The notes under the pieces were generated by a model, which was not told the origin of the DNA, made no database searches, and saw only the letters and a program-made list of their open reading frames with translations. The position numbers and the translations under genes are program-made. Positions 23,801 through 35,780 of a stretch of DNA of 64,000 bases are shown here, piece after piece. Each line of letters opens with the position of its first letter. Positions within the stretch are counted from its first letter, which is position 1. The DNA lies in NCBI GenBank assembly GCA_033782935.1, contig JAWQEG010000490.1, positions 1,084,001 to 1,148,000 of the forward strand, in the 5' to 3' direction. Origin of the DNA: Petrolisthes cinctipes (lineage: Eukaryota; Arthropoda; Malacostraca; Decapoda; Porcellanidae).

Positions 23801-24967
23801 GCTAGAATATTTTCAAAATATAGGCTAAAAACATGCTCAAAATCGATCTTTTAGGTGCCAAAAAGTCGATATCTCAAATTCAGTCCCAAAACACCCGAAA
23901 ATTCGATATGTAGGGGTCCCAGAAGCGATCTGTACATGCCTACTCCGTGTTAGAGTATTTTCAAAATACATGCTCAAAACATACTGAAAATCGATCTTTT
24001 AGGTGCCCAAAAGTCTATCGGATATGTGCATGCATCTTCTGTACCCGTTTATATCTCAAATTCTGGCCCTAAACACCCGAAAATTCGATATTTTGGGGTC
24101 CCAGAAGCGATCTGTACATGCCTACTCCGTGTTAGAGTATTTTCAAAATTCAGGCCCAAAACATGCTGAAAATCGATATTTTTGGTGCCCAAAGTCAATA
24201 TGTGCATGTATCTTCTGTACCCGTTTATATCTCAAATTCTGGCCCTAAACACCCGAAAATTCGATATTTAGGGGTCCCAGAAGCGATCTGTACATGCCTA
24301 CTCCGCGTTAGAGGATTTTCAAAATACATGCTCAAAACATACTGAAAATCGATCTTTTAGGTGCACAAAAGTCGATATGTGCATGCATCTTCAGTACCCG
24401 TTTATATCTCAAATTCAGGCTCAAAACACCCGAAAATTCAATATTTTGGGGTCCCAGAAGCAATCTGTACATGCCTAGTCAGTGTCAGAGTATTTTCAAA
24501 ATACATACCCAAAACATGCTGAAAATCGATATTTTAGATGCCCAAAGTCAATATGTGCATGTATCTTCTGTACCCGTTTATATCTCAAATTCAGGCTCAA
24601 AACACCCGAAAATTCAATATTTTGGGGTCCCAGAAGCAATCTGTACATGCCTACTCAGTGCTAGAATATTTTTAAAATATAGGCTAAAAACATGCTAAAA
24701 ATCGACATTTTAGGTGCCAAAAAATCGATATCTCAAATTCAGTCTCAAAACACCCGAAAATTCGATATTTAGAGGTCCCAGAAGGTATCTGTACATGCCT
24801 ACTCCGTGTTAGAGTATTTTCAAAATACAGGCCAAAAACATACTGAAAATCGATCTTTTAGGTGCCCAAAAGTCGATATGTGCATGCATCTTCTGTACCC
24901 GTTTATATCTCAAATTCTGGCCCTAAACACCCGAAAATTCGATATTTTGGGGTCCCAGAAGCGATCT
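20807..24967 (+). repeat. 4,168-bp tandem duplication, copy 2
   Basis: This pairs with 16639-20799 and follows it with a gap of only 7 bp, so it is a true head-to-tail duplication. It ends at 24968, where this copy reads CGATCTATAC and copy 1 reads CGATCTGTAC. Confidence 0.88.
22965..24183 (+). repeat. 1,350-bp duplication within copy 2, left partner
   Basis: This matches 24315-25533 at 1,350-bp spacing over about 1.2 kb. The match includes CATCCTTACTCCCTG, CATGCTCAAAATCG, GATATGTAGGGG and the five-base insertion TATCG. It is longer than the equivalent pair in copy 1. Confidence 0.82.
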
Positions 24968-25533
24968 ATACATCCTTACTCCCTGTTAGAGTATTTTCAA
25001 AATTCAGGCCCAAAACATGCTGAAAATCGATATTTTTGGTGCCCAAAGTCAATATGTGCATGTATCTTCTGTACCCGTTTATATCTCAAATTCAGGCTCA
25101 AAACACCCGAAAATTCAATATTTTGGGGTCCCAGAAGCAATCTGTACAGTGCTAGAATATTTTCAAAATATAGGCTAAAAACATGCTCAAAATCGATCTT
25201 TTAGGTGCCAAAAAGTCGATATCTCAAATTCAGTCCCAAAACACCCGAAAATTCGATATGTAGGGGTCCCAGAAGCGATCTGTACATGCCTACTCCGTGT
25301 TAGAGTATTTTCAAAATACATGCTCAAAACATACTGAAAATCGATCTTTTAGGTGCCCAAAAGTCTATCGGATATGTGCATGCATCTTCTGTACCCGTTT
25401 ATATCTCAAATTCTGGCCCTAAACACCCGAAAATTCGATATTTTGGGGTCCCAGAAGCGATCTGTACATGCCTACTCCGTGTTAGAGTATTTTCAAAATT
25501 CAGGCCCAAAACATGCTGAAAATCGATATTTTT
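24315..25533 (+). repeat. 1,350-bp duplication within copy 2, right partner
   Basis: This pairs with 22965-24183. It differs at GCCTAGTCAG and ACATACCC (about 24477-24508). It ends where this copy reads TTTTTCGTGACC and its partner reads TTTTTGGTGCCC. Confidence 0.82.
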
Positions 25534-26516
25534 CGTGACCAAAGTCAATATGTGCATGTATCTTCTGTACCCGTTTATATCTCAAATTCAGGCTCAAAAC
25601 ACCCGAAAAATCAATATTTTGTTGTCCCAGAAGCAATCTGTACATGCCTACACAGTGCTAGAATATTTTCAAAATATAGGCTAAAAACATGCTAAAAATC
25701 GATCTTTTAGGTGCCAAAAAGTCGATATCTCAAATTCAGTCCCAAAACACCCGAAAATTCGATATTTAGGGGTCCCAGAAGCGATCTGTACATGCCTACT
25801 CCGTGTTAGAGTATTTTCAAAATACATGCTCAAAACATACTGAAAATCGATCTTTTAGGTGCACAAAAGTCAATATGTGCATGCATCTTCAGTACCCGTT
25901 TATATCTCAAATTCAGGCTCAAAACACCCGAAAATTCAATATTTTGGGGTCCCAGAAGCAATCTGTAAATGCCTACTCAGTGTTAGAGTATTTTCAAAAT
26001 ACAGGCCCAAAACATGCTGAAAATCGATATTTTAGATGCCCAAAGTCAATATGTGCATGTATATTCTGTACCCTTTTATATCTCAAATTCAGGCTCAAAA
26101 CACCCGAAAATTCAATATTTTGGGGTCCCAGAAGCAATCTGTACATGCCTACACAGTGCTAGAATATTTTCAAAATATAAGCTAAAAACATGCTAAAAAT
26201 CGATATTATAGGTGCCAAAAAATCGATATCTCAAATTCAGTCCCATAACACCCGAAAATTCGATATTTAGAGGTCCCAGAAGGTATCTGTACATGCCTAC
26301 TCCGTGTTAGAGTATTTTTAAAATACAGGCCAAAAACATACTGAAAATCGATCTTTTAGGGGCCCAAAAGTCGATATGTGCATTCATCTTCTGTACCCGT
26401 TTATATCTCAAATTCTGGCCCTAAACACCCAAAAATTCGATATTTTGGGGTCCCAGAAGCGATCTGTACATGCCTACTCCGTGTTAGAGTATTTTCAAAA
26501 TTCAGGCCCAAAACAT
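25189..26516 (+). repeat. 2,176-bp-spaced duplication, copy 1
   Basis: This matches 27365-28692. They share GATATGTAGG, the TATCG insertion, GATATTATAGG, TAGGGGCCCAAAAG and GCATTCATC. A patch at about 25533-25660 is unlike copy 2 (GTGACC, AAAAATCAAT, TTTTGTTGTCC), so that part may have been converted or has mutated since. Confidence 0.78.
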
Positions 26517-27364
26517 ACTGAAAATCGATCGTTTAGGTGCACAAAAGTCGATATGTGCATGCATCTTCAGTACCCATTTATATCTCAAATTCAGGCTCAA
26601 AACACCCGAAAATTCAATATTTTGGGGTCCCAGAAGCAATCTGTACATGCCTACTCAGTGTCAGAGTATTTTCAAAATACAGACCCAAAACATGCTGAAA
26701 ATCGATATTTTAGATGCCAAAAGTCAATATGTGCATGTATCTTCTGTACCCGTTTATACCTCAAATTCAGGCTCAAAACACCCGAAAATTCAATATTTTG
26801 GGGTCCCAGAAGCAATCTGTACATGCCTACACAGTGCTAGAATATTTTCAAAATATAGGCTAAAAACATGCTAAAAATCGACATTTTAGGTGCCAAAAAA
26901 TCGATATCTCAAATTCAGTCTCAAAACACCCGAAAATTCGATATTTAGAGGTCCCAGAAGGTATCTGTACATGCCTACTCCGTATTAGAGTATTTTCAAA
27001 ATACAGGCCAAAAACATACTGAAAATCGATCTTTTAGGTGCCCAAAAGTCGATATGTGCATGCATCTTCTGTACCCGTTTATATCTCAAATTCTGGCCCT
27101 AAACACCCGAAAATTCGATATTTTGGGGTCCCAGAAGCGATCTATACATCCTTACTCCGTGTTAGAGTATTTTCAAAATTCAGGCCCAAAACATGCTGAA
27201 AATCGATATTTTTGGTGCCCAAAGTCAATATGTGCATGTTTCTTCTGTACCCGTTTATATCTCAAATTCATTCTCAAAACACCCGAAAATTCAATATTTT
27301 GGGGTCCCAGAAGCAATCTGTACAGTGCTAGAATATTTTCAAAATATAGGCTAAAAACATGCTA
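26517..27364 (+). repeat. Satellite between the 2.2-kb copies
   Basis: A B1 monomer (26347-26523) ends AACATACTG and leads straight into A1 (GATCGTTTAGG, 26524), A2 and A3. B2 and B3 are missing here. From 27025 there is a B trimer with deleted B2 and ATACATCCTTAC, which links it to the 19.4, 23.6 and 25.0-kb lineage. Confidence 0.78.
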
Positions 27365-28692
27365 AAAATCGATCTTTTAGGTGCCAAAAAGTCGATATCT
27401 CAAATTCAGTCCCAAAACACCCGAAAATTCGATATGTAGGGGTCCCAGAAGCGATCTGTACATGCCTACTCCGTGTTAGAGTATTTTCAAAATACATGCT
27501 CAAAACATACTGAAAATCGATCTTTTAGGTGCCCAAAAGTCTATCGGATATGTGCATGCATCTTCTGTACCCGTTTATATCTCAAATTCTGGCCCTAAAC
27601 ACCCGAAAATTCGATATTTTGGGGTCCCAGAAGCGATCTGTACATGCCTACTCCGTGTTAGAGTATTTTCAAAATTCAGGCCCAAAACATGCTGAAAATC
27701 GATATTTTTGGTGCCCAAAGTCAATATGTGCATGTATCTTCTGTACCCGTTTATATCTCAAATTCAGGCTCAAAACACCCGAAAATTCAATATTTTGGGG
27801 TCCCAGAAGCAATCTGTACATGCCTACTCAGTGCTAGAATATTTTCAAAATATAGGCTAAAAACATGCTAAAAATCGATCTTTTAGATGCCAAAAAGTCG
27901 ATATCTCAAATTCAGTCCCAAAACACCCGAAAATTCGATATTTAGGGGTCCCAGAAGCGATCTGTACATGCCTACTCCGTGTTAGAGTATTTTCAAAATA
28001 CATGCTCAAAACATACTGAAAATCGATCTTTTAGGTGCACAAAAGTCAATATGTGCATGCATCTTCAGTACCCGTTTATATCTCAAATTCAGGCTCAAAA
28101 CACCCGAAAATTCAATATTTTGGGGTCCCAGAAGCAATCTGTACATGCCTACTCAGTGTTAGAGTATTTTCAAAATACAGGCCCAAAACATGCTGAAAAT
28201 CGATATTTTAGATGCCCAAAGTCAATATGTGCATGTATCTTCTGTACCCGTTTATATCTCAAATTCAGGCTCAAAACACCCAAAAATTCAATATTTTGGG
28301 GTCCCAGAAGCAATCTGTACATGCCTACACAGTGCTAGAATATTTTCAAAATATAGGCTAAAAACATGCTAAAAATCGATATTATAGGTGCCAAAAAATC
28401 GATATCTTAAATTCAGTCCCATAACACCCGAAAATTCGATATTTAGAGGTCCCAGAAGGTATCTGTACATGCCTACTCCGTGTTAGAGTATTTTTAAAAT
28501 ACAGGCCAAAAACATACTGAAAATCGATCTTTTAGGGGCCCAAAAGTCGATATGTGCATTCATCTTCTGTACCCGTTTATATCTCAAATTCTGGCCCTAA
28601 ACACCCGAAAATTCGATATTTTGGGGTCCCAGAAGCGATCTGTACATGCCTACTCCGTGTTAGAGTATTTTCAAAATTCAGGCCCAAAACAT
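27365..28692 (+). repeat. 2,176-bp-spaced duplication, copy 2
   Basis: This pairs with 25189-26516. The trimer 27516-28021 is 506 bp because of the TATCG insertion. It ends at 28693, where copy 1 switches to AACATACTG and this copy continues AACATGCTG. Confidence 0.78.
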
Positions 28693-29809
28693 GCTGAAAA
28701 TCGTTATTTTTGGTGCCCAAAGTCAATATGTGCATGTATCTTCTGTACCCGTTTATATCTCAAATTCAGGCTGAAAACACCCGAAAATTCAATATTTTGG
28801 GGTCCCAGAAGCAATCTGTACAGTGCTAGAATATTTTCAAAATATAGGCTAAAAACATGCTAAAAATCGATCTTTTAGGTGCCAAAAAGTCGATATCTCA
28901 AATTCAGTCCCAAAACACCCGAAAATTCGATATTTAGGGGTCCCAGAAGCGATCTGTACATGCCTACTCCGTGTTAGAGTATTTTCAAAATACATGCTCA
29001 AAACATACTGAAAATCGATCTTTTAGGTGCCCAAAAGTCGATATGTGCATGCATCTTCTGTACCCGTTTATATCTCAAATTCTGGCCCTAAACACCCGAA
29101 AATTCGATATTTTGGGGTCCCAGAAGCGATCTGTACATGCTTACTCCGTGTTAGAGTATTTTCAAAATTCAGGCCCAAAACATGCTGAAAATCGATATTT
29201 TTGGTGCCCAAAGTCAATATGTGCATGTATCTTCTGTACCCGTTTATATCTCAAATTCAGGCTCAAAACACCCGAAAATTCAATATTTTGGGGTCCCAGA
29301 AGCAATCTGTACATGCTTACTCAGTGCTAGAATATTTTCAAAATATAGGCTAAAAACATGCTAAAAATCGATCTTTTAGGTGCCAAAAAGTCGATATCTC
29401 AAATTCTGTCCCAAAACACCAGAAAATTCGATATTTAGGGGCCCCAGAAGCGATCTGTACATGCCTACTCCGTGTTAGAGTATTTTCAAAATACATGCTC
29501 AAAACATACTGAAAATCGATCTTTTAGGTGCACAAAAGTCGATATGTGCATGCATCTTCAGTTCCCGTTTATATCTCAAATTCAGGCTCAAAACACCCGA
29601 AAATTCAATATTTTGGGGTCCCAGAAGCAATCTGTACATGCCTACTCAGTGTTAGAGTATTTTCAAAATACAGGCCCAAAACATGCTGAAAATCGATATT
29701 TTAGATGCCCAAAGTCAATATGTGAATGTATCTTCTGTACCCGTTTATATCTCAAATTCAGGCTCAAAACACCCAAAAATTAAATATTTTGGGGTATCAG
29801 GAGCAATCT
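28693..29809 (+). repeat. B-rich block
   Basis: A 491-bp B trimer (to 29013) is followed by another B-type trimer (29014-29514, GTGCCCAAAAG with CTGGCCC) with no A trimer between them. An A1 and an A2 from 29515 come next. The A2 near 29720-29810 has several private changes: GTGAATG, CACCCAAAAATTAAAT and GGGGTATCAGGAGC. Confidence 0.8.
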
Positions 29810-32800
29810 GTACATGCCTACACAGTGCTAGAATATTTTCAAAATATAGGCTAAAAACATGCTAAAAATCGATCTTTTAGGTGCCAAAAAGTCGATATCT
29901 CAAATTCAGGCTCAAAACACCCGAAAATTCAATATTTTGGGTTCCCAGAAGAAATCTGTACATGCCTACACAGTGCTAGAATATTTTCAAAATATAGGCT
30001 AAAAACATGCTAAAAATCGACATTTTAGGTGCCAAAAATCGATATCTCAAATTCAGTCCCAAAACACCCGAAAATTCGATATTTAGAGGTCCCAGAAGGT
30101 ATCTGTACATGCATACTCCGTGTTAGAGTACTTTCAAAATACAGGCCAAAAACATATTGAAAATCGATCTTTTAGGTGCCCAAAAGTTGATATGTGCATG
30201 CATCTTCTGTACCCGTTTATATCTCAAATTCTGGCCCTAAACACCCGAAAATTCGATATTTTGGGGACCCAGTAGCAATCTGTACATGCCTACTCCGTGT
30301 TAGAGTATTTTCAAAATACATGCTCAAAACATACTGAAAATCGATCTTTTAGGTGCACAAAAGTCGATATGTGCATGCATCTTCAGTACCCGTTTATATC
30401 TCAAATTCAGGCTCAAAACACCCGAAAATTCAATATTTTGGGGTCCCAGAAGCAATCTGTACATGCCTACTCAGTGTTAGAGTATTTTCAAAATACAGGC
30501 CCAAAACATGCTGAAAATCGATATTTTAGATGCCCAAAGTCAATATGTGCATGTATCTTCTGTACCCGTTTATATCTCAAATTCAGGCACAAAACACCCG
30601 AAAATTCAATATTTTGGGGTCCCAGAAGCAATCTGTACATGCCTACACAGTGCTAGAATATTTTCAAAATATAGGCTAAAAACATGCTGAAAATCGATAT
30701 TTTAGGTGCCAAAAAATCGATATCTCAAATTCAGTCCCAAAACACCCGAAAATTCGATATTTAGAGGTCCCAGAAGGTATCTGTACATGCCTACTCCGTG
30801 TTAGAGTATTTTCAAAATACAGGCCAAAAACATGCTGAAAATCGATATTTTTGGTGCCCAAAGTCAATATGTGCATGTATCTTCTGTACCCGTTTATATC
30901 TCAAATTCAGGCTCAAAACACCCGAAAATTCAATATTTTGGGGTCCCAGAAGCAATCTGTACAGTGCTAGAATATTTTCAAAATATAGGCTAAAAACATG
31001 CTAAAAATCGATCTTTTAGGTGCCAAAAAGTCGATATCTCAAATTCAGTCCCAAAACACCCGAAAATTCGATATTTAGGGGTCCCAGAAGCGATCTGTAC
31101 ATGCCTACTCTGTGTTAGAGTATTTTCAAAATACATGCTCAAAACATACTGAAAATCGATCTTTTAGGTGCACAAAAGTCGATATGTGCATGCATCTTCA
31201 GTACCCGTTTATATCTCAAATTCAGGCTCAAAACACCCGAAAATTCAATATTTTGGGGTCCCAGAAGCAATCTGTACATGCCTACTCAGTGTTAGAGTAT
31301 TTTCAAAATACAGGCCCAAAACATGCTGAAAATCGATATTTTAGATGCCCAAAGTCAATATGTGCATGTATCTTCTGTACCCGTTTATATCTCAAATTCA
31401 GACTCAAAACACCCGAAAATTCAATATTTTGGGGTCCCAGAAGCAATCTGTACATGCCTACACAGTGCTAGAATATTTTCAAAATATAGGCTAAAAACAT
31501 GCTAAAAATCGACATTTTAGGTGCCAAAAAATCGATATCTCAAATTCAGTCCCAAAACACCCGAAAATTCGATATTTAGAGGTCCCAGAAGGTATCTGTA
31601 CATGCCTACTCCGTGTTAGAGTATTTTCAAAATACAGGCCAAAAACTTACTGAAAATCGATCTTTTAGGTGCCCAAAAGTCGATATGTGCATGCATCTTC
31701 TGTACCCGTTTATATCTCAAATTCTGGCCCTAAACACCCGAAAATTCGATATTTTGGGGTCCTAGAAGCGATTTGTACATGCCTACTCCGTGTTAGAGTA
31801 TTTTCAAAATTCAGGCCCAAAACATGCTGAAAATCGATATTTTTGGTGCCCAAAGTCAATATGTGCATGTATCTTCTATACCCGTTTATATCTCAAACTC
31901 AGGCTCAAAACACCCGAAAATTCAATATTTTGGGGTCCCAAAAGCAATCTGTACAGTGCTAGAATATTTTCAAAATATAGGCTAAAAACATGCTAAAAAT
32001 CGATCTTTTAGGTGCCAAAAAGTCGATATCTCAAATTCAGAACCAAAACACCCGAAAATTCGATATTTAAGGGTCCCAGAAGCGATCTTTACATGCCTAC
32101 TCTGTATTAGAGTATTTTCAAAATACATGCTCAAAACATACTGAAAATCGATCTTTTAGGTGCACAAAAGTCGATATGTGCATGCATCTTCAGTACCCGT
32201 TTATATCTCAAATTCAGGCTCAAAACACCCGAAAATTCGATATTTTGGGGTCCCAGAAGCGATCTGTACATGCCTACTCCGTGTTAGAGTATTTTCAAAA
32301 TTCAGGCCCAAAACATGCTGAAAATCGATATTTTTGGTGCTCAAAGTCAATATGTGCATGTATCTTCTGTACCCGTTTATATCTCAAATTCAGGCTCAAA
32401 ACACCCGAAAATTCAATATTTTGGGGTCCCAGAAGCAATCTGTACATGCCTACTCAGTGCTAGAATATTTTCAAAATATAATCTAAAAACATGCTAAAAA
32501 TCGATCTTTTAGGTGCCAAAAAGTCGATATCTCAAATTCAGTCCCAAAACACCCGAAAATTCGATATTAGGGGTCCCAGAAGGGATCTGTACATGCCTAC
32601 TCCGTGTTAGAGTATTTTCAAAATACATGCTCAAAACATACTGAAAATCGATCTTTTAGGTGCACAAAAGTCGATATGTGCATGCATCTTCAGTACCCGT
32701 TTATATCTCAAATTCAGGCTCAAAACACCCGAAAATTCAATATTTTGGGGTCCCAGAAGCAATCTGTACATGCCTACTCAGTGTTAGAGTATTTTCAAAA

Positions 32801-33755
32801 TACAGGCCCAAAACATGCTGAAAATCGATATTTTAGATGCCCAAAGTCAATATGTGCATGTATCTTCTGTACCCGTTTATATCTCAAATTCAGGCTCAAA
32901 ACACCCGAAAATTCAATATTTTGGGGTCCCAGAAGCAATCTGTACATGCCTACACAGTGCTAGAATATTTTCAAAATATAGGCTAAAAACATGCTAAAAA
33001 TCGACATTTTAGGTGCCAAAAAATCGATATCTCAAATTCAGTCCCAAAACACCCGAAAATTCGATATTTAGAGGTCCCAGAAGGTATCTGTACAAGCCTA
33101 CTCCGTGTTAGAGTATTTTCAAAATACAGGCCAAAAACATACTGAAAATCGATCTTTTACGTGCCAAAAAGTCGATATGTGCATGCATCTTCTCTACCCG
33201 TTTATATCTCAAATTCTGGCCCTAAACACCCAAAAATTCGATATATTGGGGTCCCAGAAGCGATCTGTACATGCCTACTCCGTGTTAGAGTATTTTCAAA
33301 ATTCAGGCCCAAAACATGCTGAAAATCGATATTTTTGGTGCCCAAAGTCAATATGTGCATGTATCTTCTGTACCCGTTTATATCTCAAATTCAGGCTCAA
33401 AACACCCGAAAATTCAATATTTTGGGGTCCCAGAAGCAATCTGTACAGTGCTAGAATATTTTCAAAATATAGGCTAAAAACATGCTAAAAATCGATCTTT
33501 TAGGTGCCAAAAAGTCGATATCTCAAATTCAGTCCCAAAACACCCGAAAATTCGATATTTAGGGGTCCCAGAAGGTATCTGTACATGCCTACACCGTGTT
33601 AGAGTATTTTCAAAATACATGCTCAAAACATACTGAAAATCGATCTTTTAGGTGCACAAAAGTCGATATGTGCATGCATCTTCAGTACCCGTTTATATCT
33701 CAAATTCAGGCTCAAAACACCCGAAAATTCAATATATTGGGGTCCCAGAAGCAAT
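29810..33755 (+). repeat. 9.89-kb-spaced duplication, copy 1
   Basis: This matches about 39700-43646. They share the two consecutive short monomers, TTAGAGTACTTTC, CTGAAAATCGATATTTTAGGTGCC (or a one-base variant) after A2, CAGACTCAAAAC, AAAAACTTACTG, TCCTAGAAGCGATTTG, CAAACTCAGG or CCAACTCAGG, the one-base-short GATATTAGGGG and CTACACCGTG. Spacing is 9,890 then 9,891 bp. Between about 30841 and 31656, copy 1 has no B1 and a full A trimer, while copy 2 has a B1 but one fewer monomer in the A unit. Confidence 0.78.
29868..30162 (+). repeat. Two short monomers in a row
   Basis: The first (29868-30015, 148 bp) starts as B3 and ends as A2 (AGGCTCAAAAC, CACAGTGCTAG). It joins the short-form deletion to a body normally found only in long monomers. 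The next (30016-30162, 147 bp) is A3 with one A lost (GCCAAAAATCG). The same pair is at 39758-39905 and 39906-40052. Confidence 0.85.
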
Positions 33756-35616
33756 CTGTACATGCCTACACAGTGCTAGAATATTTTCAAAATATAGGCT
33801 AAAAACATGCTAAAAATCGACATTTTAGGTGCCAAAAAATCGATATCTCAAATTCAGTCCCAAAACACCCGAAAATTCGATATTTAGAGGTCCCAGAAGG
33901 TATCTGTACATGCCTACTCCGTGTTAGAGTATTTTCAAATTACAGGCCAAAAACATACTGAAAATCGATCTTTTAGGTGCACTAAAGTCGATATGTGCAT
34001 GCATCTTCTGTACCCGTTTATATCTCAAATTCTGGCCCTAAACACCCGAAAATTCGATATTTTGGGGTCCCAGAAGCGATCTGTACATGCCTACTCCGTG
34101 TTAGAGTATTTTCAAAATTCAGGCCCAAAACATGCTGAAAATCGATATTTTTGGTGCCCTAAGTCAATATGTGCATGTATCTTCTGTACCCGTTTATATC
34201 TCAAATTCAGGCTCAAAACACACGAAAATTCAATATTTTGGGGTCCCAGAAGCAATCTGTACATGCCTACTCAGTGCTAGAATATTTTCAAAATATAGGC
34301 TAAAAACATGCTAAAAATCGATCTTTTATGTGCCAAAAAGTCGATATCTCAAATTCAGTCCCAAAACACCCGAAAATTCGATATTAGGGGTCCCAGAAGC
34401 GATCTGTACATGCCTACTCCGTGTTAGAGTATTTTCAAAATACATGCTCAAAACATACTGAAAATCGATCTTTTAGGTGCACAAAAGTCGATATGTGCAT
34501 GCATCTTCAGTACCCGTTTATATCTCAAATTCAGGCTCAAAACACCCGAAAAATCAATATTTTGGGGTCTCAGAAGCAATCTGTACATGCCTACACAGTG
34601 CTATAATATTTTCAAAATATAGGCTAAAAACATGCTAAAAATCGACATTTTAGGTGCCAAAAAATCGATATCTCAAATTCAGTCCCAAAACACCCGAAAA
34701 TTCGATATTTAGAGGTCCCAGAAGGTATCTGTACATGCCTACTCCGTGTTAGAGTATTTTCAAAATACAGGCCAAAAACATACTGAAAATCGATCTTTTA
34801 GGTGCCCAAAAGTCGATATGTGCATGCATCTTCTGTACCCGTTTATATCTCAAATTCTGGCCCTAAACACCCGAAAATTCGATATTTTAGGGTCCCAGAA
34901 TCGATCTGTACATGCCTACTCAGTGTTAGAGTATTTTCAAAATACAGGCCCAAAACATGCTGAAAATCGATATTTTAGATGCCCAAAGTCAATATGTGCA
35001 TGTATCTTCTGTACCCGTTTATATCTCAAATTCAGGCTCAAAACACCCGAAAATTCAGTATTTTGGGGTCCCAGAAGCAATCTGTACATGCCTACACAGT
35101 GCTAGAATATTTTCAAAATATAGGCTAAAAACATGCTAAAAATCGACATTTTAGGTGCCAAAAAATCGATATCTCAAATTCAGTCACAAAACACCCGAAA
35201 ATTCGATATTTAGAGGTCCCAGATGGTATCTGAACATGCCTACTCCGTGTTAGAGTATTTTCAAAATACAGGCCAAAAACATACTGAAAATCGATCTTTT
35301 AGGTGCCCAAAAGTCGATATGTGCATGCATCTTCTGTACCCGTTTATATCTCAAATTCTGGCCCTAAACACCCGAAAATTCGATATTTTGGGGTCCCAGA
35401 AGCGATTTGTACATGCCTACTCCGTGTTAGAGTATTTTCAAAATTCAGGCCCAAAACATGCTGAAAATCGATATTTTTGGTGCCCAAAGTCAATATGTGC
35501 ATGTATCTTCTGTACCCGTTTATATCTCAAATTCAGGCTCAAAACACCCGAAAATTCAATATTTTGGGGTCCCAGAAGCAATCTGTACAGTGCTAGAATA
35601 TTTTCAAAATATAGGC
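32147..35616 (+). repeat. 3,634-bp tandem duplication, copy 1
   Basis: This recurs from 35781. Shared features are an A1/B1 hybrid monomer at each left edge (CTTCAG with TTCGATATTTTGGGG), GATATTAGGGG followed by AAGGGATCTG, CACCCAAAAATTCGATATATT, GAAAAATCAATATT with GTGCTATAATATT, and TTCAGTATTTTGG with CAGATGGTATC. Spacing is 3,634 bp up to about 33.75 kb and 3,133 bp from about 34.38 kb. Copy 1 therefore has one extra 501-bp trimer. Confidence 0.85.
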
Positions 35617-35780
35617 TAAAAACATGCTAAAAATCGATCTTTTAGGTGCCAAAACGTCGATATCTCAAATTCAGTCCCAAAACACCCGAAAATTCGATAT
35701 TTAGGGGTCCCAGAAGCGATCTGTACATGCCTACTCCGTGTTAGAGTATTTTCAAAATACATGCTCAAAACATACTGAAA

